Assembly: GCF_016735695.1 (NCBI RefSeq)
Contig: NZ_JAERQD010000032.1
Location: 1 to 64,000, forward strand
Origin: Microvirga zambiensis WSM3693
GTDB taxonomy: Bacteria; Pseudomonadota; Alphaproteobacteria; Rhizobiales; Beijerinckiaceae
DNA: 64,000 bases
Direction of reading: 5' to 3'
Program-made: the position numbers and the translations under genes
Notes under the pieces: generated by a model
Seen by the model: only the letters and a program-made list of their open reading frames with translations
Told to the model about the DNA's origin: nothing
The model's database searches: none
Shown: one piece after another, positions 16,944 through 25,481 of the stretch
Layout: each line of letters starts with the position of its first letter
Numbering within the stretch: position 1 is the stretch's first letter

Positions 16944-17732
16944 TTACCAACTCGTCAGCACCGAACCCTTGAACTTCTCCTCGATGAACGCCTTCACCTC
17001 GGGGGTGTGATAGGACTCGACGAGGGCCTTCACCCACGGCTTGTTCTTGTCCTCGCTGCGCACCGCGATGAGGTTCACGTAGGGACCCTTCGGGTTCTCG
17101 CGGGCGATCGGATCCTTCACCGGATCGAGGCCGCCCGAGGTTGCGTAATTGGTGTTGATGACCGAAGCGTCCACGTCCTCGAGCACGCGCGGTCCTTGCG
17201 CGGCTTCGATCTCGACGAATTTCAGCTTCTTCGGATTGTCGGTGATATCGAGCGGCGTCGGCTTGTAGCCCGTGCCGTCCTTCAGCTTGATCAGGCCCTT
17301 GTCCTGCAGGAGGATGAGCGCGCGGCCGCCGTTGGTCGGATCGTTCGGGATCGAGATCGTGGCGCCGTTCGGCAGCGCATCGAGGCTCTTGTGCTTCTTC
17401 GAATAGATGCCGATCGGGAAGTTCACGGTGAGTCCGACGCTTTCGATCTTGAAGCCGCGGTCGGCGACCTGGTTGTCGAGATAGGGCTGGTTCTGGAACG
17501 AATTCGCCTCGATGTCGCCGCCCGCAAGCGCGGTGTTCGGCACCACGTAGTCGGAGAACTCGACGATCTTGATGTCGAGGCCCTTCTTGGCGGCGATCGG
17601 CTTCACGGCTTCGAGGATCTGCGCATGCGGGCCGGGCGTCGCGCCGATGCGGATGGTCTGCGTCTGCTGTGCGAGAGCGGGAAAGGCGGCGAGAGAGAGG
17701 ATGGCGGCAAGGCCGAGTTTCTTCAGGGACAT
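16944..17732 (-). CDS. metQ: Methionine ABC transporter substrate-binding protein MetQ
   Basis: A 262-residue NlpA/MetQ family periplasmic protein that captures methionine (or Met sulfoxide/D-Met) for MetNI. Residues 1-21 are a signal peptide ending ALAQ. No lipobox Cys is present, so it is predicted to be soluble rather than a lipoprotein, unlike E. coli MetQ. Family motifs are IRIGATPGPHAQILEAV, ANSFQNQPYLD, SIPNDPTNGGRALILLQ and the C-terminal VKALVESYHTPEVKAFIEEK. AGGAG lies 8 nt before the ATG. It is the last gene of metNIQ, 36 bp after metI. Confidence 0.95.
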   Translation of the reverse strand: MSLKKLGLAAILSLAAFPALAQQTQTIRIGATPGPHAQILEAVKPIAAKKGLDIKIVEFSDYVVPNTALAGGDIEANSFQNQPYLDNQVADRGFKIESVGLTVNFPIGIYSKKHKSLDALPNGATISIPNDPTNGGRALILLQDKGLIKLKDGTGYKPTPLDITDNPKKLKFVEIEAAQGPRVLEDVDASVINTNYATSGGLDPVKDPIARENPKGPYVNLIAVRSEDKNKPWVKALVESYHTPEVKAFIEEKFKGSVLTSW

Positions 17733-17768
17733 TCTTGTTACTCCTTGTGCAGTCTTTTTCTTCGATGG

Positions 17769-18434
17769 TCAGGCGTGGCGGATGCGCTTGTTGAGATGGC
17801 GTGCGAGGCGGTCGCCGATGGTCTGCACGGCCTGAACGAGGACGATCAGCACGACCACGACGGCGAGCATCATGTCGGGCATGAAGCGCTGGTAGCCGTA
17901 GCGGATGCCGAGATCGCCCAAGCCCCCGCCGCCGACCGCGCCGACCATGGCCGAGAAGCCGAGGAGCGACACGACGGCGAGCGTGAGGCCGAGCACGATG
18001 CCGGGCAGGGCTTCCGGGATCAGCACCTTGCGCACGATCTGGAGCGGCGTGGCGCCGAAGGCGCGCGCGGCTTCGATCAGGCCCTGGTCCACTTCACGGA
18101 TCGCACCTTCGATGAGGCGGGCGATGAAGGGCGTTGCCGCAATCGTCAGCGGCACGATGGCCGCATTGGTGCCGATGGACGTGCCGGCGATCAGACGCGT
18201 GAAGGGAATGATCGCGACCACGAGGATGATGAAGGGCGTCGAGCGGGTGGCGTTGACGATCACGCCGATGACGCGGTTGACCCACGGCGCGGCGAACAGC
18301 TCGCCCTTGCCGGAGGTCGCGAGAAACACGCCGAGCGGCAGGCCGAAGGCGGTGGCGATCAGCGCTGCCACGGCAACCATGTAAAGCGTTTCGCCGGTGG
18401 AATTGGCGATGAGGTTGATCATCTCAGGCGACAT
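17769..18434 (-). CDS. metI: Methionine ABC transporter permease MetI
   Basis: A 221-residue inner-membrane permease with five to six helices; two copies form the methionine channel with MetN. The ABC permease coupling motif is present as [26 protein letters not shown]. The sequence is collinear with MetI from start to end, with family features [20 protein letters not shown] and [18 protein letters not shown]. Its start lies inside the 3' end of metN, an 11 nt overlap that implies translational coupling. GGAGG is seen 9 nt before the ATG. Confidence 0.96.
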   Translation of the reverse strand: MSPEMINLIANSTGETLYMVAVAALIATAFGLPLGVFLATSGKGELFAAPWVNRVIGVIVNATRSTPFIILVVAIIPFTRLIAGTSIGTNAAIVPLTIAATPFIARLIEGAIREVDQGLIEAARAFGATPLQIVRKVLIPEALPGIVLGLTLAVVSLLGFSAMVGAVGGGGLGDLGIRYGYQRFMPDMMLAVVVVLIVLVQAVQTIGDRLARHLNKRIRHA

Positions 18435-19518
18435 GGCCGAGAACCTCCGTATCGAGACCGTGCTTGTTCAGGAAATCGAGGGTGGTGCCGAGGACCTGCT
18501 CCGGCACGCCGACCACGAGAGTGCCGAAGGGGCGGCCGGCGATCTCGTCCACCGAGCCGGAGAGGATGTTCGTCTCGATGTTGAGATCGCGTGCGAGCCG
18601 CGCGAGAACCGGATCGGTCGCGTGCGGGCCGCGGAAGCCGATGCGGATCACGGCCTGGCTGCCGGGCGTCGCCTCGGGCGTCAGCCTGTTCTGCACGTAG
18701 GGCGGCAGAGCACGGCCGGATTCGTCGGCGAGGAAGGACCGGGTGACCTCGTGCTGCGGCCGGGTGAACACCTCGAACACGTCGCCCTGCTCGACGATCC
18801 GCCCACCCTCGATCACCGCGACCTCGCGGGCGATGTTGCGGATCACCGCCATCTCGTGGGTGATCAGCAGGATGGTCAGCCCGAGCTCGTGGTTGATGCG
18901 CGCGAGCAGATCGAGGATCGAGCGGGTGGTCTCCGGGTCGAGGGCCGAGGTGGCCTCGTCGGAGAGAAGAACCTTGGGCTTGGTGGCGAGCGCGCGGGCG
19001 ATGCCGACGCGCTGCTTCTGGCCGCCGGAGAGTTCGGAGGGATAGCGGTTGCGCTTGTCGGTGAGGCCGACGAGGGCGAGAAGCTCCTCGACCCGCGCCT
19101 TGATCTCGGCCTTGTCGTAGCCAGCCACCTCGAGCGGAAGGGCGATGTTCTGGGCCGCCGTGCGCGAGGAGAGCAGGTTGAAGTGCTGGAAGATCATGCC
19201 GATGGAGCGGCGGGCGTGACGAAGGGCCGCTTCGGGAAGCGCCGCGATGTCGGAGCCGTCCACGATCACCTTGCCGGCGGTGGGCTTTTCCAGGCCGTTG
19301 ACGAGGCGGATCAGGGTCGACTTGCCCGCGCCCGAGCGCCCGATCACGCCCAGGATCGAGCCCTGCGGCACGGCGAGGCTGACCTCCTGCAGCGCGGTCA
19401 CGGGCTGGCCGTCACGGCCGGGAAAGGTCTTCGAGACCTTCTCCAGGCGCACGATGGACTCCGCCGGCACAAGGCGCTGGGCGTGCTGGTCGCCGAGATA
19501 TCCGAGATGGGCGTTCAT
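18424..19518 (-). CDS. metN: Methionine ABC transporter ATP-binding protein MetN
   Basis: A 364-residue ATPase of the methionine importer. The nucleotide-binding domain has Walker [10 protein letters not shown], the LSGGQKQ signature and Walker [13 protein letters not shown]. The last 90 residues form the NIL/ACT-like C2 domain that lets cytosolic methionine inhibit transport. The annotated ATG (AAGG 7 nt upstream) gives a 20-residue N-terminal extension compared with E. coli MetN. A GTG at 19452 with GGAG 6 nt before it would give the usual N terminus ([10 protein letters not shown]), so the start is not certain. First gene of metNIQ. Confidence 0.95.
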   Translation of the reverse strand: MNAHLGYLGDQHAQRLVPAESIVRLEKVSKTFPGRDGQPVTALQEVSLAVPQGSILGVIGRSGAGKSTLIRLVNGLEKPTAGKVIVDGSDIAALPEAALRHARRSIGMIFQHFNLLSSRTAAQNIALPLEVAGYDKAEIKARVEELLALVGLTDKRNRYPSELSGGQKQRVGIARALATKPKVLLSDEATSALDPETTRSILDLLARINHELGLTILLITHEMAVIRNIAREVAVIEGGRIVEQGDVFEVFTRPQHEVTRSFLADESGRALPPYVQNRLTPEATPGSQAVIRIGFRGPHATDPVLARLARDLNIETNILSGSVDEIAGRPFGTLVVGVPEQVLGTTLDFLNKHGLDTEVLGHVA

Positions 19519-19540
19519 GAGGTCGCCTTTTCAGTGACGT

Positions 19541-19572
19541 CGGGATGTCGATATGACACATGAAACATCCCG
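19541..19572 (-). promoter_or_regulatory. Inverted repeat in the metN upstream region
   Basis: CGGGATGT and ACATCCCG form perfect 8 bp arms around 16 nt, 23-54 bp upstream of the metN ATG. A TTGACT hexamer lies just upstream on the minus strand. It may be a leader hairpin or an operator. It does not fit the SAM-II riboswitch consensus that often precedes alphaproteobacterial met genes. Confidence 0.4.
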
Positions 19573-19777
19573 TTCTCTAAGTCAACCTTTTCGTTCGTTA
19601 AACAAAACAATCTGTTTTGCCGAACGCGAGAGGCCATTTAGCGGCCTGTTGCTCTCCTCACAAGACTGCTATCGCTTCGAAAGGAGAGAAGTTCCTCCTT
19701 TCTTTCGCCACAAGAGCGCATGATCCGGCTGTTCCAGGTTTCCATGAGCCCGGGCCGGATCTCGGCAGGAGTTATGA

Positions 19778-21874
19778 ATGATCAAGGCGAGCATCGCGCT
19801 GGCACTCGTAGGTTTGTGCGTCCTCATCGCCTCCGTGTCGGATGCGGTCCAGGTGCCTTTCTACCTGCCTCTCTCCACCCTGGCCCTCGCCGGGCTCGTG
19901 TTCCTCGCAAGGGACATCCCCAAATTCCTGAGGATCTTCGTCGTGATGCTGTCGGCGACGCATCTCGTGCTTGTGGCGCTCATCCTCGGGGCGGTCACGG
20001 GCGCCATCACGGGCGACTATACCGGCTACGTTCCGCCGCCCTCGGCCGCGCTCGGCGCAACGGCCTTCGGGGCGATCATCTACGGGCTCTCCTTCGTTCC
20101 CGTCGTGCGGACCATCTGCCGAATCGCCGATCTCTACCTGACGTCCGAGGCCGACAGCATCATCCGCATTCCCTTCATCGGTCTCGTGCGGGCGCGAGAG
20201 GGGACGATCGGCACCTGGATGATCGGCATCCTTATCGCGATCAACCTCGTTCAGGTCGCGCTCAACGTCCGTCTCAGCTTCTTCTCGCGCGATATGTTCA
20301 ATGCGCTTGAAGCGAAGGACGCCGCTGCCTTCTGGTATCAGCTCTTCCTCATCTTCACGCCTCTCGCGGCCGTGTTCGTGGCGATGGCGCTGACCGAGGT
20401 GCTGCTGCAGAACGTGCTCACCATCCGCTGGCGCGCCTTTCTCAACACCTATTACCTGCGCGAGTGGCTCGGCGACGGAACCCATTACCGGATGCAGATC
20501 ATGGGAAGGGGCGCGGACAATCCGGACCAGCGTATTTCGGAAGACCTGCGCAAATTCGTCGAGAGCACCTATTCCCTCTCCGTCGGCCTGATGAACCAGG
20601 CCGCGACCCTCGTCTCCTTCGTGGCGATCCTCTGGACCATCTCGGCCGGCTTCACCTTCCCGGGAACGAGCTGGGAGGTGCCGGGCCTGCTGGTCTGGGT
20701 CTGCGCGGGCTATGCCATTCTCGGCACGTGGGTCACGCACCTCATCGGCCGGCCCCTGATCGCCCTGAACTTCGAGCAGGAGAAGGTGGAGGCGAACTAC
20801 CGCTTCTCGCTGGCGCGCCTGCGCGAATACACCGAGCAGGTGGCGCTTCTCGGCGGCGAGCGGGCCGAGCGCGAGAGCCTCGGACGTCGGTTCGGACAGG
20901 TCGTCGACAATTACATGCGGATCGTGTTCCGCCTCATCAAGCTCAACACCTTCACCTCGGCCTATTTCCAGGCCAACGTGGTGGTGCCCTACATCCTGAC
21001 AGCTCCTTATTACTTCATCGGCAAGATCTCGCTCGGCCAGATGCAGCAGGTGGTCGGTGCGTTCAGCCGCGTGGAATCGGCGCTCACCTATTTCATCACG
21101 ATCTACACGACGCTGGCCGACTACAAGGCCGTGCTCGACCGTCTCACCACCTTCGAGGGCGCCATCGCATCGGCCCAGCGCGTCGGCGGCGAGAGCAAGC
21201 TCCTGGTCGAGCCGAAGGCGGGCCGGGAACTGCGCCTGGAGGATCTGGACGTGCGCCTGCCCGACGGCAGCGCCCTGATGCATACGGAAGAGCTGGCCTT
21301 CCGTCCGGGCGAGCGGACCCTCATGACCGGGCCGTCGGGGTCGGGCAAGTCGACTCTCTTCCGCGCCATCGCGGGCATCTGGCCCTTCGGCGAGGGGCAG
21401 ATCCTCGTGCCCGAGGGGCAGAGCATGATGCTCCTGCCGCAGCGCCCGTATATCCCCATCGGCACCTTGCGCGATGCGGTGACCTATCCGGGCAAGGTCG
21501 ATGCCTACACGGATGCCGAGATGGCGGAGGCTTTGCGCAATGCCAAGCTCCCGCAGATCGCGGATCGGCTCGACGAGGAGCGCAACTGGGCGCAGACCCT
21601 CTCCCTCGGCGAGCAGCAGCGCCTCGCGGTCGCCCGCGCACTCCTGACCAAGCCCGACTGGCTGTTCCTCGACGAGGCGACGGCGGCGCTCGACGAACCG
21701 ACCGAGGCGGATATCTACCGCATCATCAAGGACGAGCTCCCCGGCACCACCGTGGTCTCCATCGGCCACCGCTCGACGCTGACCGCCTATCATGACCGGC
21801 GCATCGACATGAAGAAGACGGAAGGCGGCCTCTCGACGCCCGTCGACATGCGCGAGCCGGAGCCTGCGGAGTAG
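19778..21874 (+). CDS. SbmA/BacA-like peptide transporter with fused ATPase (BclA type)
   Basis: A 698-residue ABC half-transporter. Three short N-terminal helices are followed by an SbmA/BacA-like membrane domain (about residues 140-440, with LSFFSRDMFNALEAKDAAAFW and RWRAFLNTYYLREWL). The ATPase (about 480-680) has Walker A GPSGSGKST, signature LSLGEQQRLA and Walker B WLFLDEATAALD. Relatives (YddA, Bradyrhizobium BclA, mycobacterial Rv1819c) take up antimicrobial peptides, cobalamin or bleomycin. BclA protects symbionts against plant NCR peptides. AGGAG lies 6 nt before the second of two close ATGs. The gene appears monocistronic. Confidence 0.92.
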   Translation: MIKASIALALVGLCVLIASVSDAVQVPFYLPLSTLALAGLVFLARDIPKFLRIFVVMLSATHLVLVALILGAVTGAITGDYTGYVPPPSAALGATAFGAIIYGLSFVPVVRTICRIADLYLTSEADSIIRIPFIGLVRAREGTIGTWMIGILIAINLVQVALNVRLSFFSRDMFNALEAKDAAAFWYQLFLIFTPLAAVFVAMALTEVLLQNVLTIRWRAFLNTYYLREWLGDGTHYRMQIMGRGADNPDQRISEDLRKFVESTYSLSVGLMNQAATLVSFVAILWTISAGFTFPGTSWEVPGLLVWVCAGYAILGTWVTHLIGRPLIALNFEQEKVEANYRFSLARLREYTEQVALLGGERAERESLGRRFGQVVDNYMRIVFRLIKLNTFTSAYFQANVVVPYILTAPYYFIGKISLGQMQQVVGAFSRVESALTYFITIYTTLADYKAVLDRLTTFEGAIASAQRVGGESKLLVEPKAGRELRLEDLDVRLPDGSALMHTEELAFRPGERTLMTGPSGSGKSTLFRAIAGIWPFGEGQILVPEGQSMMLLPQRPYIPIGTLRDAVTYPGKVDAYTDAEMAEALRNAKLPQIADRLDEERNWAQTLSLGEQQRLAVARALLTKPDWLFLDEATAALDEPTEADIYRIIKDELPGTTVVSIGHRSTLTAYHDRRIDMKKTEGGLSTPVDMREPEPAE

Positions 21875-21977
21875 GACACCCTCCCATCCCACGTCATCAC
21901 CGGCACAAGGCCGGCCATGACGTGAGAGGGCGTCATTCCCGGCAGCCGCAGGCCGGGAGTGGCACTGAGAAAAAACA

Positions 21978-22005
21978 AGAAAGGCCGGCGTCGAGCCGGC
22001 CTTTT
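21978..22005. terminator. Bidirectional terminator
   Basis: AAGGCCGGC and GCCGGCCTT form a 9 bp stem with TTTT on the plus-strand side and, on the minus strand, CTTGTTTTTTC after the stem. It can end both the BclA-like transcript and the META-domain transcript. A REP-like palindrome (21893-21925) lies just before it. Confidence 0.8.
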
Positions 22006-22026
22006 CCGTATCTACACAGCCGAGGC

Positions 22027-22509
22027 TTACAGCGAGCGCTCGAGACGCAGCTCGCCGCCGTTCTGGGTCTGGATGATCAGGTTGCGGCCCTGGATGTCCC
22101 ATTTCGCCGAAGAGCGGAGCGCCACGAGAAAGGCCTGCTCGATCGCCATGACGGTCTTGTCGCAGCTCCGCTTCGTCAGTGCGAAGGGGCCGACCGCCAA
22201 TCCCTGCTCGCGCAGGGGATAGGCCGCTGTGGCATAGGTGTTGCAGCCGGAGAAACCCGTGGCCCGCAGCTGGTCGTCGAGCTTGAAGCTCGGGCGCTCG
22301 CCGGTGAAGGGCTTGCCGTTCAGGCTCACGGCCACCCAGGAGGAGCCGAGGGGGAAGATCTTGCCGTTCTGGCCGGGCTGCGGAACCTTGGGGTCGACCT
22401 GACGGGTCGGGCCAGCCGGGCGGCCGAGCGTTGTCGCGGCCGATTGGGCGTACGCTCCGGAAGCGGCAGCCAGGGCCGCGAGAAATGTCGCAAGTCGGAG
22501 CGCGTTCAT
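22027..22509 (-). CDS. META/HslJ-domain exported protein
   Basis: A 160-residue exported protein with a META (HslJ-like) domain. The first 22 residues are a signal peptide (SGAYAQ). The META domain spans about residues 55-160: LGSSWVAVSLNGKPFTG, FSGCNTYATAAYPL, and a closing region with LTKRSCDKTVMAIEQAFLVAL. Two Cys may form a disulfide. HslJ-like proteins are linked to envelope stress and antibiotic tolerance in E. coli; a role here is not shown. The ATG at 22509 has GAGG 6 nt upstream. A longer open frame upstream is not coding. Confidence 0.85.
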   Translation of the reverse strand: MNALRLATFLAALAAASGAYAQSAATTLGRPAGPTRQVDPKVPQPGQNGKIFPLGSSWVAVSLNGKPFTGERPSFKLDDQLRATGFSGCNTYATAAYPLREQGLAVGPFALTKRSCDKTVMAIEQAFLVALRSSAKWDIQGRNLIIQTQNGGELRLERSL

Positions 22510-22646
22510 CGGAACCTCATCATCGGAAAAACGCCCGGACCATAAGGGGCCTTGCGCATTCAGGCAACGCCCAAGGTGACGTTGTCTTGTCTCTTTAAGT
22601 GTTGGACCACACGAAACCTGAAACCTTCGTGAAAGCGACGCAAGGA

Positions 22647-23621
22647 TCAGCCGATCCGCCGCAGGAGCCGCTCCGTCAGCGCGTTCGTTGGACGGAACAG
22701 GTAATCGAAAGCGCGGACGGAAATCTCCTGCGCGCCGATCCCCTGCAGCGTCGCCACGATCTCGAACACCTTGGCGCTCCGGCAATGGAGCACGACCTCG
22801 CGGCCGAGCGCATGGCCGTAGGGCAGCGTGGCGCCATGGTCTCGCACCAGCGACTGGAGGGCGGAAGCCCGCGCCGGATCGAGGGCGGCACGCACCTCGC
22901 GGCTCGTGCGGGCCTCTTCCTCGGCGGCGATGCGCGTCAGCACGGCGGTGGCGGCAGCCTTGGCCCGGTCGGTCCAGGGGGCACGGGCGGAGGCGACGAT
23001 ATTGGCCTCTGAGCGCAGCATGATGCCGTCGTCGAGGATTTTTAGGGCATTGGCGGCGAGCGTAGCGCCCGTCGTGGTGATGTCGACGATCAGCTCCGCG
23101 GAGCCCGCGCCCGGCGCGCCCTCGGTGGCGCCCAGGCTCTCGACGATGCGGTAATCCGAGACGCCCTTCTCGGCGAAGAAGCGGCGGGTCAGGTTCACGT
23201 ATTTCGTCGCAACGCGCATCTTGGTGCCGTGGCGGGCGCGAAGATCGGCTGCGACCTCATCGAGATCGGCCATACTCCGCACGTCGATCCAGGCCTGCGG
23301 CACGGCGACGACGACGTTGGCGTTGCCGAAGCCGAGCGGGGTCAGTATTTCCACCGCCTCGTCGGCATCGGCGATCTGCTCGCGGATCAGGTCCTCGCCG
23401 GTGATGCCGAGATGAGCGGTTCCCGAGGCCAGCTGGCTCACGATCTCGGAGGCCGACAGGAAGGCGACTTCGACATCAGGCACACCGGCGAGCGTGCCGC
23501 GATAGTCGCGGGCGCCGCGGGACTGGGTGAAGACGAGGCCGGCGCGGGCGAAGAACGCGGCCGCGTTCTCCTGCAGGCGCCCCTTGGAGGGTACGGCCAG
23601 GATGAGAGGGGAATCGGTCAT
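22647..23621 (-). CDS. hisG: ATP phosphoribosyltransferase HisG
   Basis: A 324-residue enzyme for the first step of histidine synthesis (ATP + PRPP to phosphoribosyl-ATP). Catalytic features are ILAVPSKGRLQENAAAFF, GITGEDLIREQ and the PRPP loop ELIVDITTTGATLAANAL. It is about 100 residues longer than the short HisG that normally partners HisZ. The tail (VVLHCRSAKVFEIVATLQGI) resembles the ACT-like regulatory domain of long HisG. Its ATG overlaps the hisZ stop by one base (TGATG), so the two are co-translated. Feedback control by histidine is likely but inferred. Confidence 0.94.
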   Translation of the reverse strand: MTDSPLILAVPSKGRLQENAAAFFARAGLVFTQSRGARDYRGTLAGVPDVEVAFLSASEIVSQLASGTAHLGITGEDLIREQIADADEAVEILTPLGFGNANVVVAVPQAWIDVRSMADLDEVAADLRARHGTKMRVATKYVNLTRRFFAEKGVSDYRIVESLGATEGAPGAGSAELIVDITTTGATLAANALKILDDGIMLRSEANIVASARAPWTDRAKAAATAVLTRIAAEEEARTSREVRAALDPARASALQSLVRDHGATLPYGHALGREVVLHCRSAKVFEIVATLQGIGAQEISVRAFDYLFRPTNALTERLLRRIG

Positions 23622-24715
23622 CAGGGCCTCCCCACGATGCGGTCGAGCCAGAAGGAACAGCCCACCGCCGGGATCGGGGCCTCTGCGCCGAGATGTTCGA
23701 GCAGGCGGTCGTAGCGGCCGCCGCCCACCACAGGCTTTCCGTCGCCCCGGCGCGGATCCTGCACCTCGAAGATGAAGCCCGTGTAGTAGTCGAGATTGCG
23801 GGCGAAGGTGGCGGAGAAGGAGAAGCTGCCAACGTCGAGCCCGCGCGCAGCCATGAAGCCGGTTCGCTCCTCGAAGGCGCTGAGAGCGCCGTTGAGCTCG
23901 ATACTTGCATCCTTCGCGAGGGTTCGCACGGCATGGGCCGCGTGATCAGGATCGCCTGCGATGGTGAGGTAGCGCTCCAGAATCTGCCGCGCTTCGTCGG
24001 GCAGGCCGGTGCGGTTCGCGGCCCGGGCCAGGAAGCGCTCGGCGATCTCGCCTGCGCTGCGCCCGCCGACGCGGGCGATGCCTGCGATCGAAAGGATGTC
24101 CTCCACGAAAGCCTTGGCCGCCTGAGGCGCCTGGCCCTCGATGGCGGCAAGCAGGCCGGCATGCTCCTGGGCCCCGGGTGCTTCCTGCTCGACGAGGCTT
24201 GCGAGCCCCTGTCCCGAGACGATGGCGCGGATCACGCGCCGTTTGGCGGCGGGCGCGATCCCGAGGGCGTCGATCAGGGCATGGAGAAGGCTCATGTCGC
24301 CGAGCTTCACGACCGGCGCAGGGCCGCCGAGCTGCTTCAGGCCGTCGAGCGCGAGGGCGAGGATCTCGGCATCCACCGCCGAGACGTCGAGGCGCCCGAT
24401 GGATTCCAGGCCAGCCTGGAGAAACTCGCCGCTCTCACCTGCGCGCATGCGGAAGACCGGGCCGCCATAGGAATAGCCGGACGGCTGCGCGCCGTGGCGT
24501 TCGAGATGCTGGAGGCAGACGGGGATCGTGTATTCGGGCCTGAGGCAAAGCTCGGAGCCTGCCGCATCCTGCGTCACGAACATGCGCCGCCGGATATCCT
24601 CGCCCGAGAGGTCGATGAACACGTCCGCCGGCTGAAGCACCGGCGGCTCGATCCGCGCATAGCCCTCGCGCTCGAACAGCGCGATCAGCGCAACAATGGC
24701 ATCCGTCTCCGTCAC
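23621..24715 (-). CDS. hisZ: ATP phosphoribosyltransferase regulatory subunit HisZ
   Basis: A 364-residue paralogue of histidyl-tRNA synthetase that lacks aminoacylation and instead pairs with HisG. Class II synthetase-like motifs are seen: LRPEYTIPVCLQHLER near the start, GGPVFRMRAGESGEFLQAGLESIG as motif 2, and a late GGGRYDRLLEHLG. The anticodon-binding domain of true HisS is absent, as expected. It is transcribed with hisG directly downstream and lies in the same orientation as hisS, separated by the small Lys/Ala-rich gene. Confidence 0.94.
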   Translation of the reverse strand: MTETDAIVALIALFEREGYARIEPPVLQPADVFIDLSGEDIRRRMFVTQDAAGSELCLRPEYTIPVCLQHLERHGAQPSGYSYGGPVFRMRAGESGEFLQAGLESIGRLDVSAVDAEILALALDGLKQLGGPAPVVKLGDMSLLHALIDALGIAPAAKRRVIRAIVSGQGLASLVEQEAPGAQEHAGLLAAIEGQAPQAAKAFVEDILSIAGIARVGGRSAGEIAERFLARAANRTGLPDEARQILERYLTIAGDPDHAAHAVRTLAKDASIELNGALSAFEERTGFMAARGLDVGSFSFSATFARNLDYYTGFIFEVQDPRRGDGKPVVGGGRYDRLLEHLGAEAPIPAVGCSFWLDRIVGRP

Positions 24716-24896
24716 TGGCCTCGCCCAATCCTTATGCTGGCATGCTCTCTAGCAATGCTCAGGCAGGATGGCGATTGTTTTCGACGGGAAGGGTGAACAG
24801 GGGAGTTTCCAATGACCTCATCACTCTCCCCTGACTTGATTCGGGGATCGGTGCCGGTGATCTCGATTGGAAAAGCGTCGAGCCTCATCAAAGCGA

Positions 24897-24925
24897 GATG
24901 GCCGGGACAAGCCCGGCCATGACGT
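24897..24925. repeat. Short REP-like palindrome
   Basis: ATGGCCGGGACAAGCCCGGCCAT is a near-perfect palindrome similar to one arm of the family F repeats. It lies in the 230 bp gap between hisZ and the Lys/Ala-rich gene, in which nothing else is seen. Confidence 0.6.
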
Positions 24926-24946
24926 CGAAAACGGCTTAAGGACGGC

Positions 24947-25411
24947 TCAATGCTTCTCGGTCGGCGCGGTCTTCGTGGCCTTGGCCTTGGTCGTCTTGCG
25001 CTTGCTGTGGTCGCTCGAGCGCTGGACGTACTTGACCTTTTTCGGCTCGGACTTGGCGCCGGCGGCGCTTTCCTCGCCCACGAGGCTCGCCGGCAGGAAA
25101 TGGCGGGCGGCTTCGGTCACGACGCCGGCGACGGCGCCTGCGGCGGTCTGTGCCAGGTCGGGGGTCTGAGCGGCGGCGGCGCCGACTTTTCCGCCCGAAC
25201 GGGTCTTGGTGAGGGCGGCGGCTGCGGCACCGGCTGCGGCGATCAGGGCATCCGCCAGAATTTCACGGCCGAGATTCGAGTTGAGCATATCCATGAGGCC
25301 GGACTTCTTCATGGTCTTCGCCAGCTTCGTGCCCGTGCTTTTGCCGCCGGTGCCTTTGCCGGATGCTTTCTTCGCCTTAGAGCTGCTCTTCTTCTCCTTG
25401 TCCTTCGGCAT
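24947..25411 (-). CDS. Lys/Ala-rich small protein of unknown function
   Basis: A 154-residue protein I do not recognise as a named family. Residues 1-35 are strongly basic (Lys/Ser/Gly, KDKEKKSSSKAKKASGKG). Residues 38-110 form an Ala-rich, moderately hydrophobic helical core (LGREILADALIAAAGAAAAAL). The C-terminal 30 residues are basic again (SKRKTTKAKATKTAP). The two basic arms recall histone-H1-like or nucleoid-binding proteins, but that is only resemblance. The start has AGGAG 6 nt upstream. Its place between hisS and hisZ, in the same orientation, suggests shared transcription. Confidence 0.7.
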   Translation of the reverse strand: MPKDKEKKSSSKAKKASGKGTGGKSTGTKLAKTMKKSGLMDMLNSNLGREILADALIAAAGAAAAALTKTRSGGKVGAAAAQTPDLAQTAAGAVAGVVTEAARHFLPASLVGEESAAGAKSEPKKVKYVQRSSDHSKRKTTKAKATKTAPTEKH

Positions 25412-25481
25412 CTTCATCTCCTGATGGTCAAGCTTTCTGGACAACCCCTATGAAAGCATAGGGGTTCCCAAAAGGCCAAGG

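Noticed and set aside
19519-19720. SAM-II riboswitch before metN
   Set aside because: A GCTAAAT string is present on the minus strand but the rest of the conserved pseudoknot pattern is not.
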